Of a stretch of DNA of 64,000 nt, positions 8,766-17,607 are shown piece by piece. Under the pieces are notes generated by a model. It had not been told where the DNA came from. It did not search any database and saw only the letters and a list, made by a program, of their open reading frames with translations. How positions within the stretch are numbered: position 1 is the first letter of the stretch; each line of letters begins with the position of its first letter. The stretch is from Melioribacteraceae bacterium. Lineage in GTDB: Bacteria; Bacteroidota; Ignavibacteria; Ignavibacteriales; Melioribacteraceae. Made by a program: the position numbers and the translations under genes. The stretch lies in the NCBI GenBank assembly GCA_021740785.1, contig JAIOZI010000017.1, positions 1 to 64,000 on the forward strand, read 5' to 3'.

Positions 8766-10862
8766 ATGAAAATTAATTCTCGAATTAATGATTTATTTTC
8801 AAGGGTAGCGATAGCGCTTCTTCTAATTATGTTAATGATAGGATGTTCGAAGACTGATGAAGTTAAGATGAAATCACCTGATGGAAATGTTGAAGTAGAA
8901 TTTTTACTAAAGAAAGATGGTTCGCCGAATTACTTGGTAATGTATAAAGGCAGTAAAATAATTGATACATCATCATTAGGTTTTGAATTTCGAGATATGC
9001 CGCCGATCAAAGATAATTTGGTTATTGATAATGTTGAAGTATCCAACATCTCTGAAATTTGGCAGATGGTTTGGGGAGAGCAGAGTGAGGTTGAGAATAA
9101 TTATCAGGAAGTAAAAATAAATCTTGCGGAAAAAAATGAGTCCGACCGGTTGATGAATGTTATTTTCAAAATTTATAATGACGGAATTGGTTTCAGGTAT
9201 GAATTCCCCGAACAAAAGAATATGAATGATATAGTGATAATGGATGAGAACACTCAGTTCAAGTTAACCGGTGATCATAAAGTTTGGTGGATACCCGGAG
9301 ATTGGGATATTTATGAACATCTCTATAAAACTACGCTGTTGAGTGAATTGAAAGTAAATGTAACAGATTTCGATAATCAACTTGCCCAAACCTATATTCC
9401 ATATAATGCAGTTAATACTCCTGTGACAATGAAAACGGACGATGGTTTGTATTTGAGTTTTCACGAAGCGAATTTAACTAATTATTCCGGCATGACGCTT
9501 TTGGTTGATAATGAAAAATTTATGCTTCAAAGCGAACTTGTGGGATCAGCCGACGAATCGAAAGTAAAGATCACGACCCCATTTGTTACACCTTGGAGAA
9601 CTATTCAGATCGGTGAAAAAGCGGGCGATTTGATTGAGTCGAAACTGATTGTAAATCTAAACGAGCCGAATAAACTTGAAGATATTTCATGGATTCAGCC
9701 GATGAAGTACACGGGAATTTGGTGGGATATGCATGTTGGAAGAATGTCTGCTTCATGGGATTATAATAGTGGCAATCATGCGGCAACAACCGAATACACA
9801 AAGCAGATGATCGATTTTGCAGCTTCGAATAATTTAATGGGAGTTTTAGTCGAAGGCTGGAATACCGGCTGGGAAGATTGGACTTCTGCCGAGAGGGAAG
9901 GCATTTTTGATTTTGTTACTCCTTACCCTGATTACGACCTCGAAGAAGTTGTTAGGTATGCGAAGTCAAAAGGTGTTGAGATGATAATGCATCATGAAAC
10001 TTCTGCAGCAGTTACTACTTATGAACAGCAGCTTGACACTGCATATTCTCTTATGAAACGATTGGGAATACATGCCGTGAAAACCGGTTATGTTGGAACC
10101 ATAATTCCGAAGGGTGAATATCATCACGGACAGTTTATGGTGAACCACTACCGCAAAGTATTACTTCACGCGGCTGAGCATCAGGTTATGGTTAATGCTC
10201 ACGAACCAATTAAAGCAACCGGAATTAGAAGAACTTATCCAAATGCGATTGCGCGAGAAGGATTAAGGGGACAGGAATTTAACGCATGGTCTGCTGACGG
10301 AGGAAATCCTCCCGAACATTTAACAATTGTACCATTTACAAGAATGTTAGCCGGTCCAATTGATTTTACTCCGGGAATATTTGATATAAAAATTAAGTAT
10401 CGTGAAAACAATCAAGTTAATACCACAATTGCACATCAGTTAGCGCTGTATGTAGTTATTTACAGTCCGCTTCAGATGGCTCCGGATCTGATTGAAAATT
10501 ATGAAGGACATCCTGCATTCCAGTTTATACGAGATGTGGGCATTGATTGGTCGGAAACAAAAGTATTAAATGGTGAGATCGGAGATTACGTTACAATAGT
10601 AAGAAAGGAAAAGGGGACTGATAATTGGTTCCTTGGAAGCGTTGCGGATGAAAACGGTAAAAGCATGGAAATAGATCTTTCATTCTTAGATGCTGATAAA
10701 AAGTATAATGCAACAATTTATAAAGATGCCGATGACGCGCACTGGAACGATAATCCAACCGCATATGTAATTGAAAATAAAGTACTTACATCGGAAGATA
10801 AATTGTCGCTGAATTTAGTTCCCGGCGGCGGCTGTGCTGTTAGTTTCTTCCCGGTGAAGTAA
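8766..10862 (+). CDS. Glycoside hydrolase family 97, inverting-type (SusB-like) lipoprotein
   Basis: 698 residues with a lipoprotein signal ending LMIGCSKTD, so it is anchored in the periplasm or on the outer membrane. The GH97 layout is present: N-terminal beta-sandwich, (beta/alpha)8 barrel (TGIWWDMHVGRMSASWDY) and C-terminal sheet ending NLVPGGGCAVSFF. At the position of the retaining-type nucleophile it has KTGYVG (about residue 439), with no Asp. It keeps Glu in MVNAHEPIKATG (about 476), as in inverting alpha-glucosidase SusB. Alpha-glucoside hydrolysis is therefore the likely activity. A terminator follows, suggesting single-gene transcription. Compare the second GH97 at 41231-43204. 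Confidence 0.9.
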   Translation: MKINSRINDLFSRVAIALLLIMLMIGCSKTDEVKMKSPDGNVEVEFLLKKDGSPNYLVMYKGSKIIDTSSLGFEFRDMPPIKDNLVIDNVEVSNISEIWQMVWGEQSEVENNYQEVKINLAEKNESDRLMNVIFKIYNDGIGFRYEFPEQKNMNDIVIMDENTQFKLTGDHKVWWIPGDWDIYEHLYKTTLLSELKVNVTDFDNQLAQTYIPYNAVNTPVTMKTDDGLYLSFHEANLTNYSGMTLLVDNEKFMLQSELVGSADESKVKITTPFVTPWRTIQIGEKAGDLIESKLIVNLNEPNKLEDISWIQPMKYTGIWWDMHVGRMSASWDYNSGNHAATTEYTKQMIDFAASNNLMGVLVEGWNTGWEDWTSAEREGIFDFVTPYPDYDLEEVVRYAKSKGVEMIMHHETSAAVTTYEQQLDTAYSLMKRLGIHAVKTGYVGTIIPKGEYHHGQFMVNHYRKVLLHAAEHQVMVNAHEPIKATGIRRTYPNAIAREGLRGQEFNAWSADGGNPPEHLTIVPFTRMLAGPIDFTPGIFDIKIKYRENNQVNTTIAHQLALYVVIYSPLQMAPDLIENYEGHPAFQFIRDVGIDWSETKVLNGEIGDYVTIVRKEKGTDNWFLGSVADENGKSMEIDLSFLDADKKYNATIYKDADDAHWNDNPTAYVIENKVLTSEDKLSLNLVPGGGCAVSFFPVK

Positions 10863-10913
10863 ATTTTGATTTTTTGTAAAAAAATAAATCTAGTAGTTTT
10901 GATTGGATTATAT

Positions 10914-10944
10914 AAAAGGGAATTGATTATGATTCCCTTTTTTC
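10914..10944 (+). terminator. Rho-independent terminator after the first GH97 gene
   Basis: AAAAGGGAAT and ATTCCCTTTT form a stem around a TGATTATG loop, followed by a T-rich tail. Confidence 0.85.
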
Positions 10945-11051
10945 TTTCGGCTGATTGCCAATGAAAAACAGACTTATAAGCGTGAATGGTTTTACAAACA
11001 CATGATAATTTGAAGGATTATTTAACCATCAATTCCTATCCAAAATTTATG

Positions 11052-11081
11052 TTGAAATTCACTTCTCAAATTTTATCTTTA
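11052..11081 (+). promoter_or_regulatory. Candidate Bacteroidota-type promoter (-33/-7)
   Basis: TTG at 11052-11054 and TATCTTTA at 11074-11081 are separated by 19 bases, matching the Bacteroidota TTG-N19-TAnnTTTG pattern except for the last base. Transcription would begin near 11087, which favours ATG 11105 over ATG 11084 for the next gene. The match is by eye in AT-rich sequence. Confidence 0.4.
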
Positions 11082-11104
11082 GAATGAATTATTTGGAATC
11101 CAGC

Positions 11105-12187
11105 ATGAAAAAAAGCAGCCTTTTCCATTTGTTAATTTTATTTGTACTTACTTTCTCCGGTTTAACTGCGCAAACTCTGATTTGTAAATATTGCGGAAAG
11201 GCAATCGAAGGTACATACAATCAGGTCGACAATAATTATTTTCACCCAAATCATTTCCTTTGCGCTGCCTGCAATAAGCCGATCGAGGGAAATTATATGG
11301 AAGCAAATAATAATTACTATCATACAACTTGTTATGAAAACAGTATTGTTCAAAAATGCAGCGTGTGCGGTAAACCCTTAGTTGGTGAATTAATTACTTA
11401 CAAAGGGAAAGATTATCACAAAAAATGTTTTGAAGATGAAATTGCATTAAGATGCAGTTTGTGCAATGGCATAATTAGTGGAAATTATCTCAAGGATTTT
11501 TGGGGGAATATTTATCATTCTGATCATAAAAATAATCATGAAAGATGCGATTATTGTCAACGCTTCATTTCCGAAAAGTTGACAGGCGGCGGATTTACAT
11601 ATGATGACAGCAGAACAATCTGCGGATTATGCTACAAAAGATCAGTTAATGATATAACAAAAGCATCGGAAATATTGAATAATGTAAAACTGGCTCTTGC
11701 TGCTAAAGGTATAAGATTCGACTGGGAAAAAATTCCTGTCAAACTTGTCAATAAAAACGAACTTCAAGAATTAGTAAATGAAGGTGATGTAACTCCAGAT
11801 ATCCGCGGGTTCGCTCATCAAGATTATAAAACGCAAAATGATAAAATAATTGAACGTAATTTTATTATCTATTTGCTGAGCGGTATGCCGTATGAAGATG
11901 TACAAACGGTCGCAGTCCATGAATTGATGCATATCTGGCAATATTTGAATGCACGTCAGAATAATAAACCGCAGTTTAATGAGGGGAGTTGTGAATTTGC
12001 TGCATTTTTAATTGCGGCTGATATTCCCGGTGATTATGGAAAATACCTTCGAGAACAAATTAGCTCGAATGTCGATCCAATTTATGGTGAAGGTTTTAGA
12101 AGGGTTAGAAAAATGGTTGAGGCTCAGGGTAAAACTTTTTGGCTGGAGACACTGAAAAGTTCTGTGGATTTTCCGCCAGGATATTAA
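11105..12187 (+). CDS. Secreted LIM-domain protein with DA1-like metallopeptidase domain
   Basis: 360 residues. ATG 11105 gives a canonical signal peptide (MKKSSLFHLLILFVLTFSGL, TAQ cleavage); an in-frame ATG at 11084 is the alternative. LIM-type zinc modules follow: CKYCGKAI...CAACNKPIEG and CSVCGKPL...CSLCNGII, plus a third treble-clef-like set CDYCQRFI...CGLCYKRS. The C-terminal domain has the zinc-protease motif AVHELMHIWQYLN (about residue 270), FNEGSCEFAAFLIAAD downstream, and a conserved-looking DPIYGEGFRRVRK. LIM plus this peptidase is the architecture of plant DA1 ubiquitin-activated peptidases. Here it is exported, so the substrate must be extracytoplasmic. The peptidase assignment is by motif memory. 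Confidence 0.8.
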   Translation: MKKSSLFHLLILFVLTFSGLTAQTLICKYCGKAIEGTYNQVDNNYFHPNHFLCAACNKPIEGNYMEANNNYYHTTCYENSIVQKCSVCGKPLVGELITYKGKDYHKKCFEDEIALRCSLCNGIISGNYLKDFWGNIYHSDHKNNHERCDYCQRFISEKLTGGGFTYDDSRTICGLCYKRSVNDITKASEILNNVKLALAAKGIRFDWEKIPVKLVNKNELQELVNEGDVTPDIRGFAHQDYKTQNDKIIERNFIIYLLSGMPYEDVQTVAVHELMHIWQYLNARQNNKPQFNEGSCEFAAFLIAADIPGDYGKYLREQISSNVDPIYGEGFRRVRKMVEAQGKTFWLETLKSSVDFPPGY

Positions 12188-12188
12188 C

Positions 12189-12857
12189 TCATGGAAAAAA
12201 TTTATCAATTTTTTGAATGAAAGAATAAACTAGTTGAGCTGTAATTCCCCAAATAACTTCATGGTCTGTTCTGTAAACTAAAACTTTATGCCTTCTTACA
12301 CGCCATGGTTTAGAGTATCTTTCTGGAAGCCCAAGCTCTTTGACGGGAAGTAAATCAACTGTATCTCCATTCTCATCCTTGTGAAAAGGTATTACCTGCA
12401 TATTCACATTATATATTTCCGGTTGATGAGTTATAAAATATTTCAATGGCATTGTAAATACTTTTTCGACTTCATTTTCATAAAGTTTTAATTCAATATT
12501 TTCATAATCAATTATCTCGCCGATATAAGCGTCAACAGTTACTCCCATTGGTCCAATAAGCGTACCCAAATAACCGGCTACTCTGAGTTTATCAACCGGG
12601 ATTCCTAACTCTTCAGTAAATTCTCTTATTGCAGTCGACATTAACGATTCATCGTTGATGTCATGTTCACCGCCAGGAAAACAAATTTCTCCGCCCTGAC
12701 GAATCATTTCAGATCTCTTCTCGAATAATAAGTGATATTCACCGTCAACTAATACCAGCGGAAGCATAACCGCAGAGTTGAAATATTCTTCCTTATTTAT
12801 TATTTCTGTTTCCTTTGGCAGTACACTCGATATTTTTGAAATAAAATCATCCATCAC
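12189..12857 (-). CDS. Nudix hydrolase (CoA-diphosphatase-like)
   Basis: 222 residues with the complete Nudix box GGEHDINDESLMSTAIREFT followed by EELGI (about residues 62-86). The general consensus GX5EX7REUXEEXGU is satisfied. Length and the segment ICFPGGEHD resemble the NudL/CoA pyrophosphatase group, which hydrolyses coenzyme A and related diphosphates. It starts four bases after the stop of the L,D-transpeptidase-like gene, so the two share a transcript. Its stop lies one base from the stop of the convergent LIM gene. Confidence 0.85.
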   Translation of the reverse strand: MMDDFISKISSVLPKETEIINKEEYFNSAVMLPLVLVDGEYHLLFEKRSEMIRQGGEICFPGGEHDINDESLMSTAIREFTEELGIPVDKLRVAGYLGTLIGPMGVTVDAYIGEIIDYENIELKLYENEVEKVFTMPLKYFITHQPEIYNVNMQVIPFHKDENGDTVDLLPVKELGLPERYSKPWRVRRHKVLVYRTDHEVIWGITAQLVYSFIQKIDKFFP

Positions 12858-12861
12858 TTTT

Positions 12862-14145
12862 TTAATCCAATTCTAAATAGGGTAATATTTCATCAATTGT
12901 AACAGGATCAGTTTTATCATCAATTTCAAATACAATTAGAAATCCTTTTAATTGACCTGTAGAAAAAAACGCCGATGCCAATTCAGCCTGATCACTTTCT
13001 ATACAGTCACCGTTTTTATCAGACCACAATTCTATTGATGTAATACATCCCTTTGACGGAGTTAACGGATAATACGATTGATCTTTATAAAAATGTGGAT
13101 CATCAACAGAACCGTGCATGATTATCAATCCGCGCCCATATTTACCTGCATAATAAGATTCGTAAAACATCTTTTCATCTTGAAACTCATCGGGCAGCAA
13201 ATTTTTGTAATCGTCGATTGTCCAAATTTTATTCTTATTTTGTTTGTGAAAAAATATGTCAGGTGTTTTTTCAAACGGTATGCGAGTTAGAATAATTGGG
13301 GTTGGACCGATTTCTTCAGTCGGAGTAATATAATAACCAACTATTGAAAAAATTCCTGTGGGAGTATTCCCGGTTCGCATATAACCGGGCAGGTTAGTTA
13401 CCGACAAAGCCAATTGTGGAATGTTAAAAATATTACCATCCGTATCTTTAACAAATTTACCATCCGGTTTCTTAATGATTGTCAATCCGGGAATTGTTCT
13501 ATCCTCGCGAAAAATTGAATAGATGATTGTTTTATTTTCCTGAAACTGATGTGAGAACAATGCTCTCAATTTATCTTCATTGAAACCGGGTTTCAATTCA
13601 CCCGATAAATCATAACGAAGCATTTTTAGCATCGAATCATTTTCCCAATCAATGAATTTATTAATGAGGAGATCATTATAATATTGCGGTTGGTGTAATC
13701 CATTCTTCAAACCATGATGTACAGCCAAAGCAAAAATTTCTTTGATGCCGGTCTGATTAAGAATTGCTTCGATCTCCTCTGTGAAATCGTTTATGAAAAG
13801 AGAATGAACAGCTTTAAGAGCTGAAATCGTCAGCTTTGTACCGGCAGTATTAGTATTCATTAAGACAGTTTTTATCGCCGAATGCACAGTGTCGTTTTTA
13901 ATCAAATATAGTGATGCATTATCAAAAGCTTGAATCCAGTTTGAAGAATTTTCCGGATAAAAATTATTTGACAGAGTATTATTAATTCCAGCGATTAATT
14001 TTTCCCTAAATTGAACTCTTCTTTCTGATTTTGCAAAGTCGGATTTTAAATTTTTTACATCAACTGTTTGTTGTGCAATTATAAGTACTTGGTAAAAACA
14101 TATAATTATTGATGTGAGTAATATTCTTTTTATCATGCTTACCAT
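12862..14145 (-). CDS. L,D-transpeptidase-like (YkuD-related) exported protein
   Basis: 427 residues with an N-terminal signal sequence (MIKRILLTSIIICFYQVLII; an in-frame ATG at 14136 is an alternative start). The C-terminal half resembles an L,D-transpeptidase catalytic region: LIIMHGSVDDPHF (about residue 345), then TPSKGCITS with the presumed nucleophile Cys. The usual SHGC motif reads SKGC here. NTPTGIFSIVGYY matches the 'tPtG.f.i' segment of the family. The ~200-residue N-terminal part is helical and unrecognised. It would cross-link or trim peptidoglycan in the periplasm. It is divergent from an AmgK/MurU-like pair, also cell-wall related. Confidence 0.65.
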   Translation of the reverse strand: MVSMIKRILLTSIIICFYQVLIIAQQTVDVKNLKSDFAKSERRVQFREKLIAGINNTLSNNFYPENSSNWIQAFDNASLYLIKNDTVHSAIKTVLMNTNTAGTKLTISALKAVHSLFINDFTEEIEAILNQTGIKEIFALAVHHGLKNGLHQPQYYNDLLINKFIDWENDSMLKMLRYDLSGELKPGFNEDKLRALFSHQFQENKTIIYSIFREDRTIPGLTIIKKPDGKFVKDTDGNIFNIPQLALSVTNLPGYMRTGNTPTGIFSIVGYYITPTEEIGPTPIILTRIPFEKTPDIFFHKQNKNKIWTIDDYKNLLPDEFQDEKMFYESYYAGKYGRGLIIMHGSVDDPHFYKDQSYYPLTPSKGCITSIELWSDKNGDCIESDQAELASAFFSTGQLKGFLIVFEIDDKTDPVTIDEILPYLELD

Positions 14146-14224
14146 AAATTGGAGAATAAAAGTAAAATATTTAATTTGAGATCAACAATTATACAAAAAG
14201 AGTTAATCATAAACATACTGCCAA

Positions 14225-15652
14225 ATGATCAAAGAAAAACTTACAGCCTTATTCGAAAAAACATTCAAAGAAAGCGTATCGTCAATTGAAATGCTGCCGC
14301 GTTCAGGTTCAGATCGAATTTATTATAGAATGCGGTCAAGAAACAATTTGGCGATCGGCGCATTCAACCCGGATGTAAGGGAGAACAATGCATTTATAAA
14401 ACTCACTGAGCATTTTCTGAATTACAAATTAAACGTTCCGCAAATTTATGAAGCCGAAGAAGATTATTATTTATTGGAGGATCTTGGTGATACAACACTG
14501 TACTCTTTGATTGAAAAATATTCACCGGGAGAATTTACAGATTCGCTCAAAAACTACTACCACACAGTTATTGCAGATTTACCGAAATTTCAGATTGAGA
14601 CTTCAGCAGATTTAGATTTCGATCTTTGCTACCCGCGGTCTGCTTTTGATGAACAATCAATTTCATGGGACCTAAATTATTTTAAATACTATTTCCTCAA
14701 ATTGACCGGTATAAAATTTGACGAACAACACCTCGAAAATGATTTTAATAATCTTAAACATTTTTTAATCTCGGCAAGATCTGACTTTTTTATTTACCGC
14801 GATTTTCAATCTAGAAACATAATGATCAAAGATGATCATCTCTATTACATTGATTATCAAGGCGGAAGAAAAGGTCCGCTTCAATATGATATTGCTTCAC
14901 TGCTTTTTGATGCTAAGGCAAACATTCCTCAGTCATTTAGAGAGGAGTTGCTGGAATTGTATGTCCAAAATATCAATAAACTTATCAGCTACCCGGACTA
15001 TGATTTTAAGAAATACTTTTATGCATTCGTTCTGATAAGAATAATGCAGGCAATGGGAGCTTACGGTTTCCGTGGCTTTTATGAAAAGAAAAGTCATTTT
15101 TTGAAAAGCATACCGCATGCGATTGAGAATCTAAAATTAGTGTTAAGTAAAATTGATCAACCGGAAAATATTCCGCATTTACGTGAATGTTTGGAATCGA
15201 TAATCAACTCTAAAAAACTAGCTCAATATAATTTTTCCGATTCCACTGGATTAAAAGTAAAGATAACAAGTTTTTCATATAAGAAAGGATTGCCGGAAGA
15301 TTATTCAGGTAACGGCGGGGGATTTGTTTTCGATTGCCGCGCTATTCATAATCCCGGCAGATTTGATGAATATAAAAAGCTAACCGGTAGGGATGAAAAA
15401 GTGATCGAGTTTTTAAAGAAACATTCTGAGGCTGAGTACTTTTTATCAAACGTTTTCTCCTTAATCGATAATTCCGTTGATAATTATTTGAAAAGAGGAT
15501 TTAACAATTTACAAGTCAACTTCGGATGTACCGGTGGGCAGCACCGATCGGTATATTGCGCAGAAAGTTTAACCAATCATCTTAAAGAGAAATATCCTGA
15601 TGTAAGAATTGAATTAATCCACCGTGAGCTTGAAGAAATGGGAATGGATTGA
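14225..15652 (+). CDS. AmgK-like sugar kinase fused to RapZ C-terminal domain
   Basis: 475 residues, two domains. Residues 1-~320 are an aminoglycoside-phosphotransferase-fold kinase: YYLLEDLGDTTLYSLIE, catalytic loop FIYRDFQSRNIMI (about 190) and metal loop YIDYQGGRKGPLQYDIASLL. This matches cell-wall sugar anomeric kinases (AmgK). Residues ~340-475 are a RapZ C-terminal domain with VFDCRAIHNPGR and the signature NFGCTGGQHRSVYCAE (about 433); in E. coli this domain binds glucosamine-6-phosphate. The MurU-like gene begins one base after the stop. Likely role: phosphorylate a recycled amino sugar at C1, with the RapZ part sensing a related sugar. The coupling is my inference. Confidence 0.85.
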   Translation: MIKEKLTALFEKTFKESVSSIEMLPRSGSDRIYYRMRSRNNLAIGAFNPDVRENNAFIKLTEHFLNYKLNVPQIYEAEEDYYLLEDLGDTTLYSLIEKYSPGEFTDSLKNYYHTVIADLPKFQIETSADLDFDLCYPRSAFDEQSISWDLNYFKYYFLKLTGIKFDEQHLENDFNNLKHFLISARSDFFIYRDFQSRNIMIKDDHLYYIDYQGGRKGPLQYDIASLLFDAKANIPQSFREELLELYVQNINKLISYPDYDFKKYFYAFVLIRIMQAMGAYGFRGFYEKKSHFLKSIPHAIENLKLVLSKIDQPENIPHLRECLESIINSKKLAQYNFSDSTGLKVKITSFSYKKGLPEDYSGNGGGFVFDCRAIHNPGRFDEYKKLTGRDEKVIEFLKKHSEAEYFLSNVFSLIDNSVDNYLKRGFNNLQVNFGCTGGQHRSVYCAESLTNHLKEKYPDVRIELIHRELEEMGMD

Positions 15653-15653
15653 A

Positions 15654-16364
15654 ATGAAAGCAATGATTCTTGCCGCGGGATTAGGCACAAGACTAAAACC
15701 ATTAACTGAATCTAAACCAAAAGCTCTTGTTGAGATTAAGGGGCGTACATTACTCGAACACAATATTGAGAAATTATCGAGTTTCGGGATAAAAGAAATT
15801 ATTGTAAACGTGCATCACTTCTCTGATAAAGTAATTTCTTTCCTCGAAAATAAAAAGTTCGGAGGCGATGTGAGAATCATCATCTCTGACGAAACCTCAC
15901 AAATATTAGATACAGGCGGCGCTGTTAAAAAAGCCTCAAAATATTTTGAATCCGAGCCCTTCATTCTTCATAACGTTGATATAATTTCAAATATTAATTT
16001 AGCCGGACTTGTTGAGTCACATATAAATTCAAATTCAATTGCGACTTTGGCAGTAAGGAACCGGGAATCATCGCGTTACCTGCTTTTTGATGAAGATAGA
16101 ATGTGCGGATGGGAAAACATCCGAACGGGTGAGAAAAAAATTAAATGTGAAAAAAATTCTCTTAAGAGATTGGCATATTCGGGAATTCAAATAATTGATC
16201 CGAAATTATTTCATTATTTCCCGGATGAAAATGTTTTTTCAATTATCGATTTATATATAAGTATTTGTGATAAAGAAAAAATATCAGGTTTCTGCCATGA
16301 CGAAGATTATTGGTTTGATCTGGGAACTGTGGAAAAACTGAAACTTGCAGAAAAATATATTTAG
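15654..16364 (+). CDS. MurU-like sugar-1-phosphate nucleotidyltransferase
   Basis: 236 residues. ATG 15654 was chosen because it follows the kinase stop directly and puts the nucleotide-binding motif MILAAGLGTRLKPLTESKPK at the N-terminus, as in the family. ILHNVDIISNIN is the metal-binding Asp loop, and ILDTGGAVKKA and AYSGIQIIDP fit the sugar-binding region. In pseudomonads, MurU makes UDP-MurNAc from the AmgK product, bypassing de novo synthesis. The direct coupling to the AmgK-like kinase supports this role, although other NDP-sugars are possible. Confidence 0.85.
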   Translation: MKAMILAAGLGTRLKPLTESKPKALVEIKGRTLLEHNIEKLSSFGIKEIIVNVHHFSDKVISFLENKKFGGDVRIIISDETSQILDTGGAVKKASKYFESEPFILHNVDIISNINLAGLVESHINSNSIATLAVRNRESSRYLLFDEDRMCGWENIRTGEKKIKCEKNSLKRLAYSGIQIIDPKLFHYFPDENVFSIIDLYISICDKEKISGFCHDEDYWFDLGTVEKLKLAEKYI

Positions 16365-16395
16365 GATGCCCTGCCGGGTTGACAGGTCATCCTTT
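16364..16395. terminator. Bidirectional hairpin between convergent genes
   Basis: GGATGCCCTG and CAGGTCATCC form an imperfect stem between the MurU-like gene and the convergent heme-motif protein gene. The T tail is short, so termination strength is uncertain. Confidence 0.55.
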
Positions 16396-16401
16396 CAATA
16401 A

Positions 16402-17598
16402 TTAAAATCCGGCAACAAACCCAAAACTTAATAAATTCATTTCGTTTTCAAGGTCTCGTCTATATTCCGCAACTAACCGGAAATTTCTTTTTAATAAATA
16501 ACCGCCGTGAACAGCGGCTGACCGGTAATCATAGGCATTGTTGTCACTATCAATAAAGTTATAAAGAAGTGCGCCGTAGAGCCTGCTTTCATCTTTTTCA
16601 GGAGTAATTACCAATTCAGCCATTCCGCCGTTAGTTTTAACTTTTCCATCTGTAAAAACGCCGGAAGAGTAATCGAATTCATCTTCCCTGAGCAGATATT
16701 GAGCATTTAGTTCAACGATATCATCGATGTTAATTGTTAAATCCGGGCCATACATTTTGAAATTATTCAATCCGGTAATTTGAATTGAAGCGCTGGCACT
16801 ATTTATTGATTGGTCGAATTCCTCCTTCCCGAGATAACCAAAAGCACCTAATCGAAAGTAATCACCGATATCTTGAGATATTCTACCGAAGAAATTTTTA
16901 TATTTATCGTTATCAAGCGCATCAGTACTCAATCCATTTCCATTTACAATCTCAAAAATAATATCGGTTCCGGTTTCGAGACCATAAGTTATCATAATAC
17001 CTCTGTCATAAGTTAGATTTGCTTTAGAGAAACCGACCTTAGTTTTATAAATATGATAATCCTCGAGCGTCAAGCGAAGTTCCCGCTTGAATAGAGGATC
17101 GGAAATTTGAAACTGACCGATATACACATCGAGATCCTGACCGAATAAATTGTTAAACATTATAAATGCATCTTCAACTCCCGCAACTTCTCCGCGTTCA
17201 TTCATATAGAAATAAAAATAATATGCCATATCTTTGGCAAGTGAACCTCCGGAAAGCAGTTTTAATAAATACGGAGTACTTAAATCGGTTTTACTATTAG
17301 TATTATCGCTTCTGTAAGTAACATGTGCATCAAGTCTGATTGCTAAGGGAAAGTCTCTGATTAGTGAAAGTTCGGGATCGCCAGTTTCAAGAAAATATCG
17401 AGGCGCTTCTTGATCAGATAATACAAATCCGTTTCCGGCAAAATCATCACCGTAAGGTTTCAATTTTGGGAAAGGTGAATGGCATGTCTGGCAGCTCATT
17501 CTATACTGCCGGGCGAATGCAGGAATCGCAGAAGTTGTATCATGCAGAATGAAAATAGCTATAATCATAATTCCGAAAAACGAAATAAAATTCCTCAT
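16402..17598 (-). CDS. Outer-membrane beta-barrel-like protein with one heme-c motif
   Basis: About 398 residues. Of the tandem ATGs at 17601 and 17598, the second is better spaced from TAAGGAGGA, so it is preferred. A signal sequence ends near SAIPAFARQ, followed by a heme-binding motif CQTCHSPFPKLKPYG (about residue 37). The rest is beta-rich, with alternating aromatic/hydrophobic strands and a C-terminal FGFVAGF, typical of an outer-membrane barrel. It is co-transcribed with the multiheme cytochrome (gap 9 bases). It may pass electrons across or bind cytochrome at the outer membrane. The family is not firmly recognised. Confidence 0.7.
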   Translation of the reverse strand: MRNFISFFGIMIIAIFILHDTTSAIPAFARQYRMSCQTCHSPFPKLKPYGDDFAGNGFVLSDQEAPRYFLETGDPELSLIRDFPLAIRLDAHVTYRSDNTNSKTDLSTPYLLKLLSGGSLAKDMAYYFYFYMNERGEVAGVEDAFIMFNNLFGQDLDVYIGQFQISDPLFKRELRLTLEDYHIYKTKVGFSKANLTYDRGIMITYGLETGTDIIFEIVNGNGLSTDALDNDKYKNFFGRISQDIGDYFRLGAFGYLGKEEFDQSINSASASIQITGLNNFKMYGPDLTINIDDIVELNAQYLLREDEFDYSSGVFTDGKVKTNGGMAELVITPEKDESRLYGALLYNFIDSDNNAYDYRSAAVHGGYLLKRNFRLVAEYRRDLENEMNLLSFGFVAGF

Positions 17599-17607
17599 CA
17601 TTCCTCC

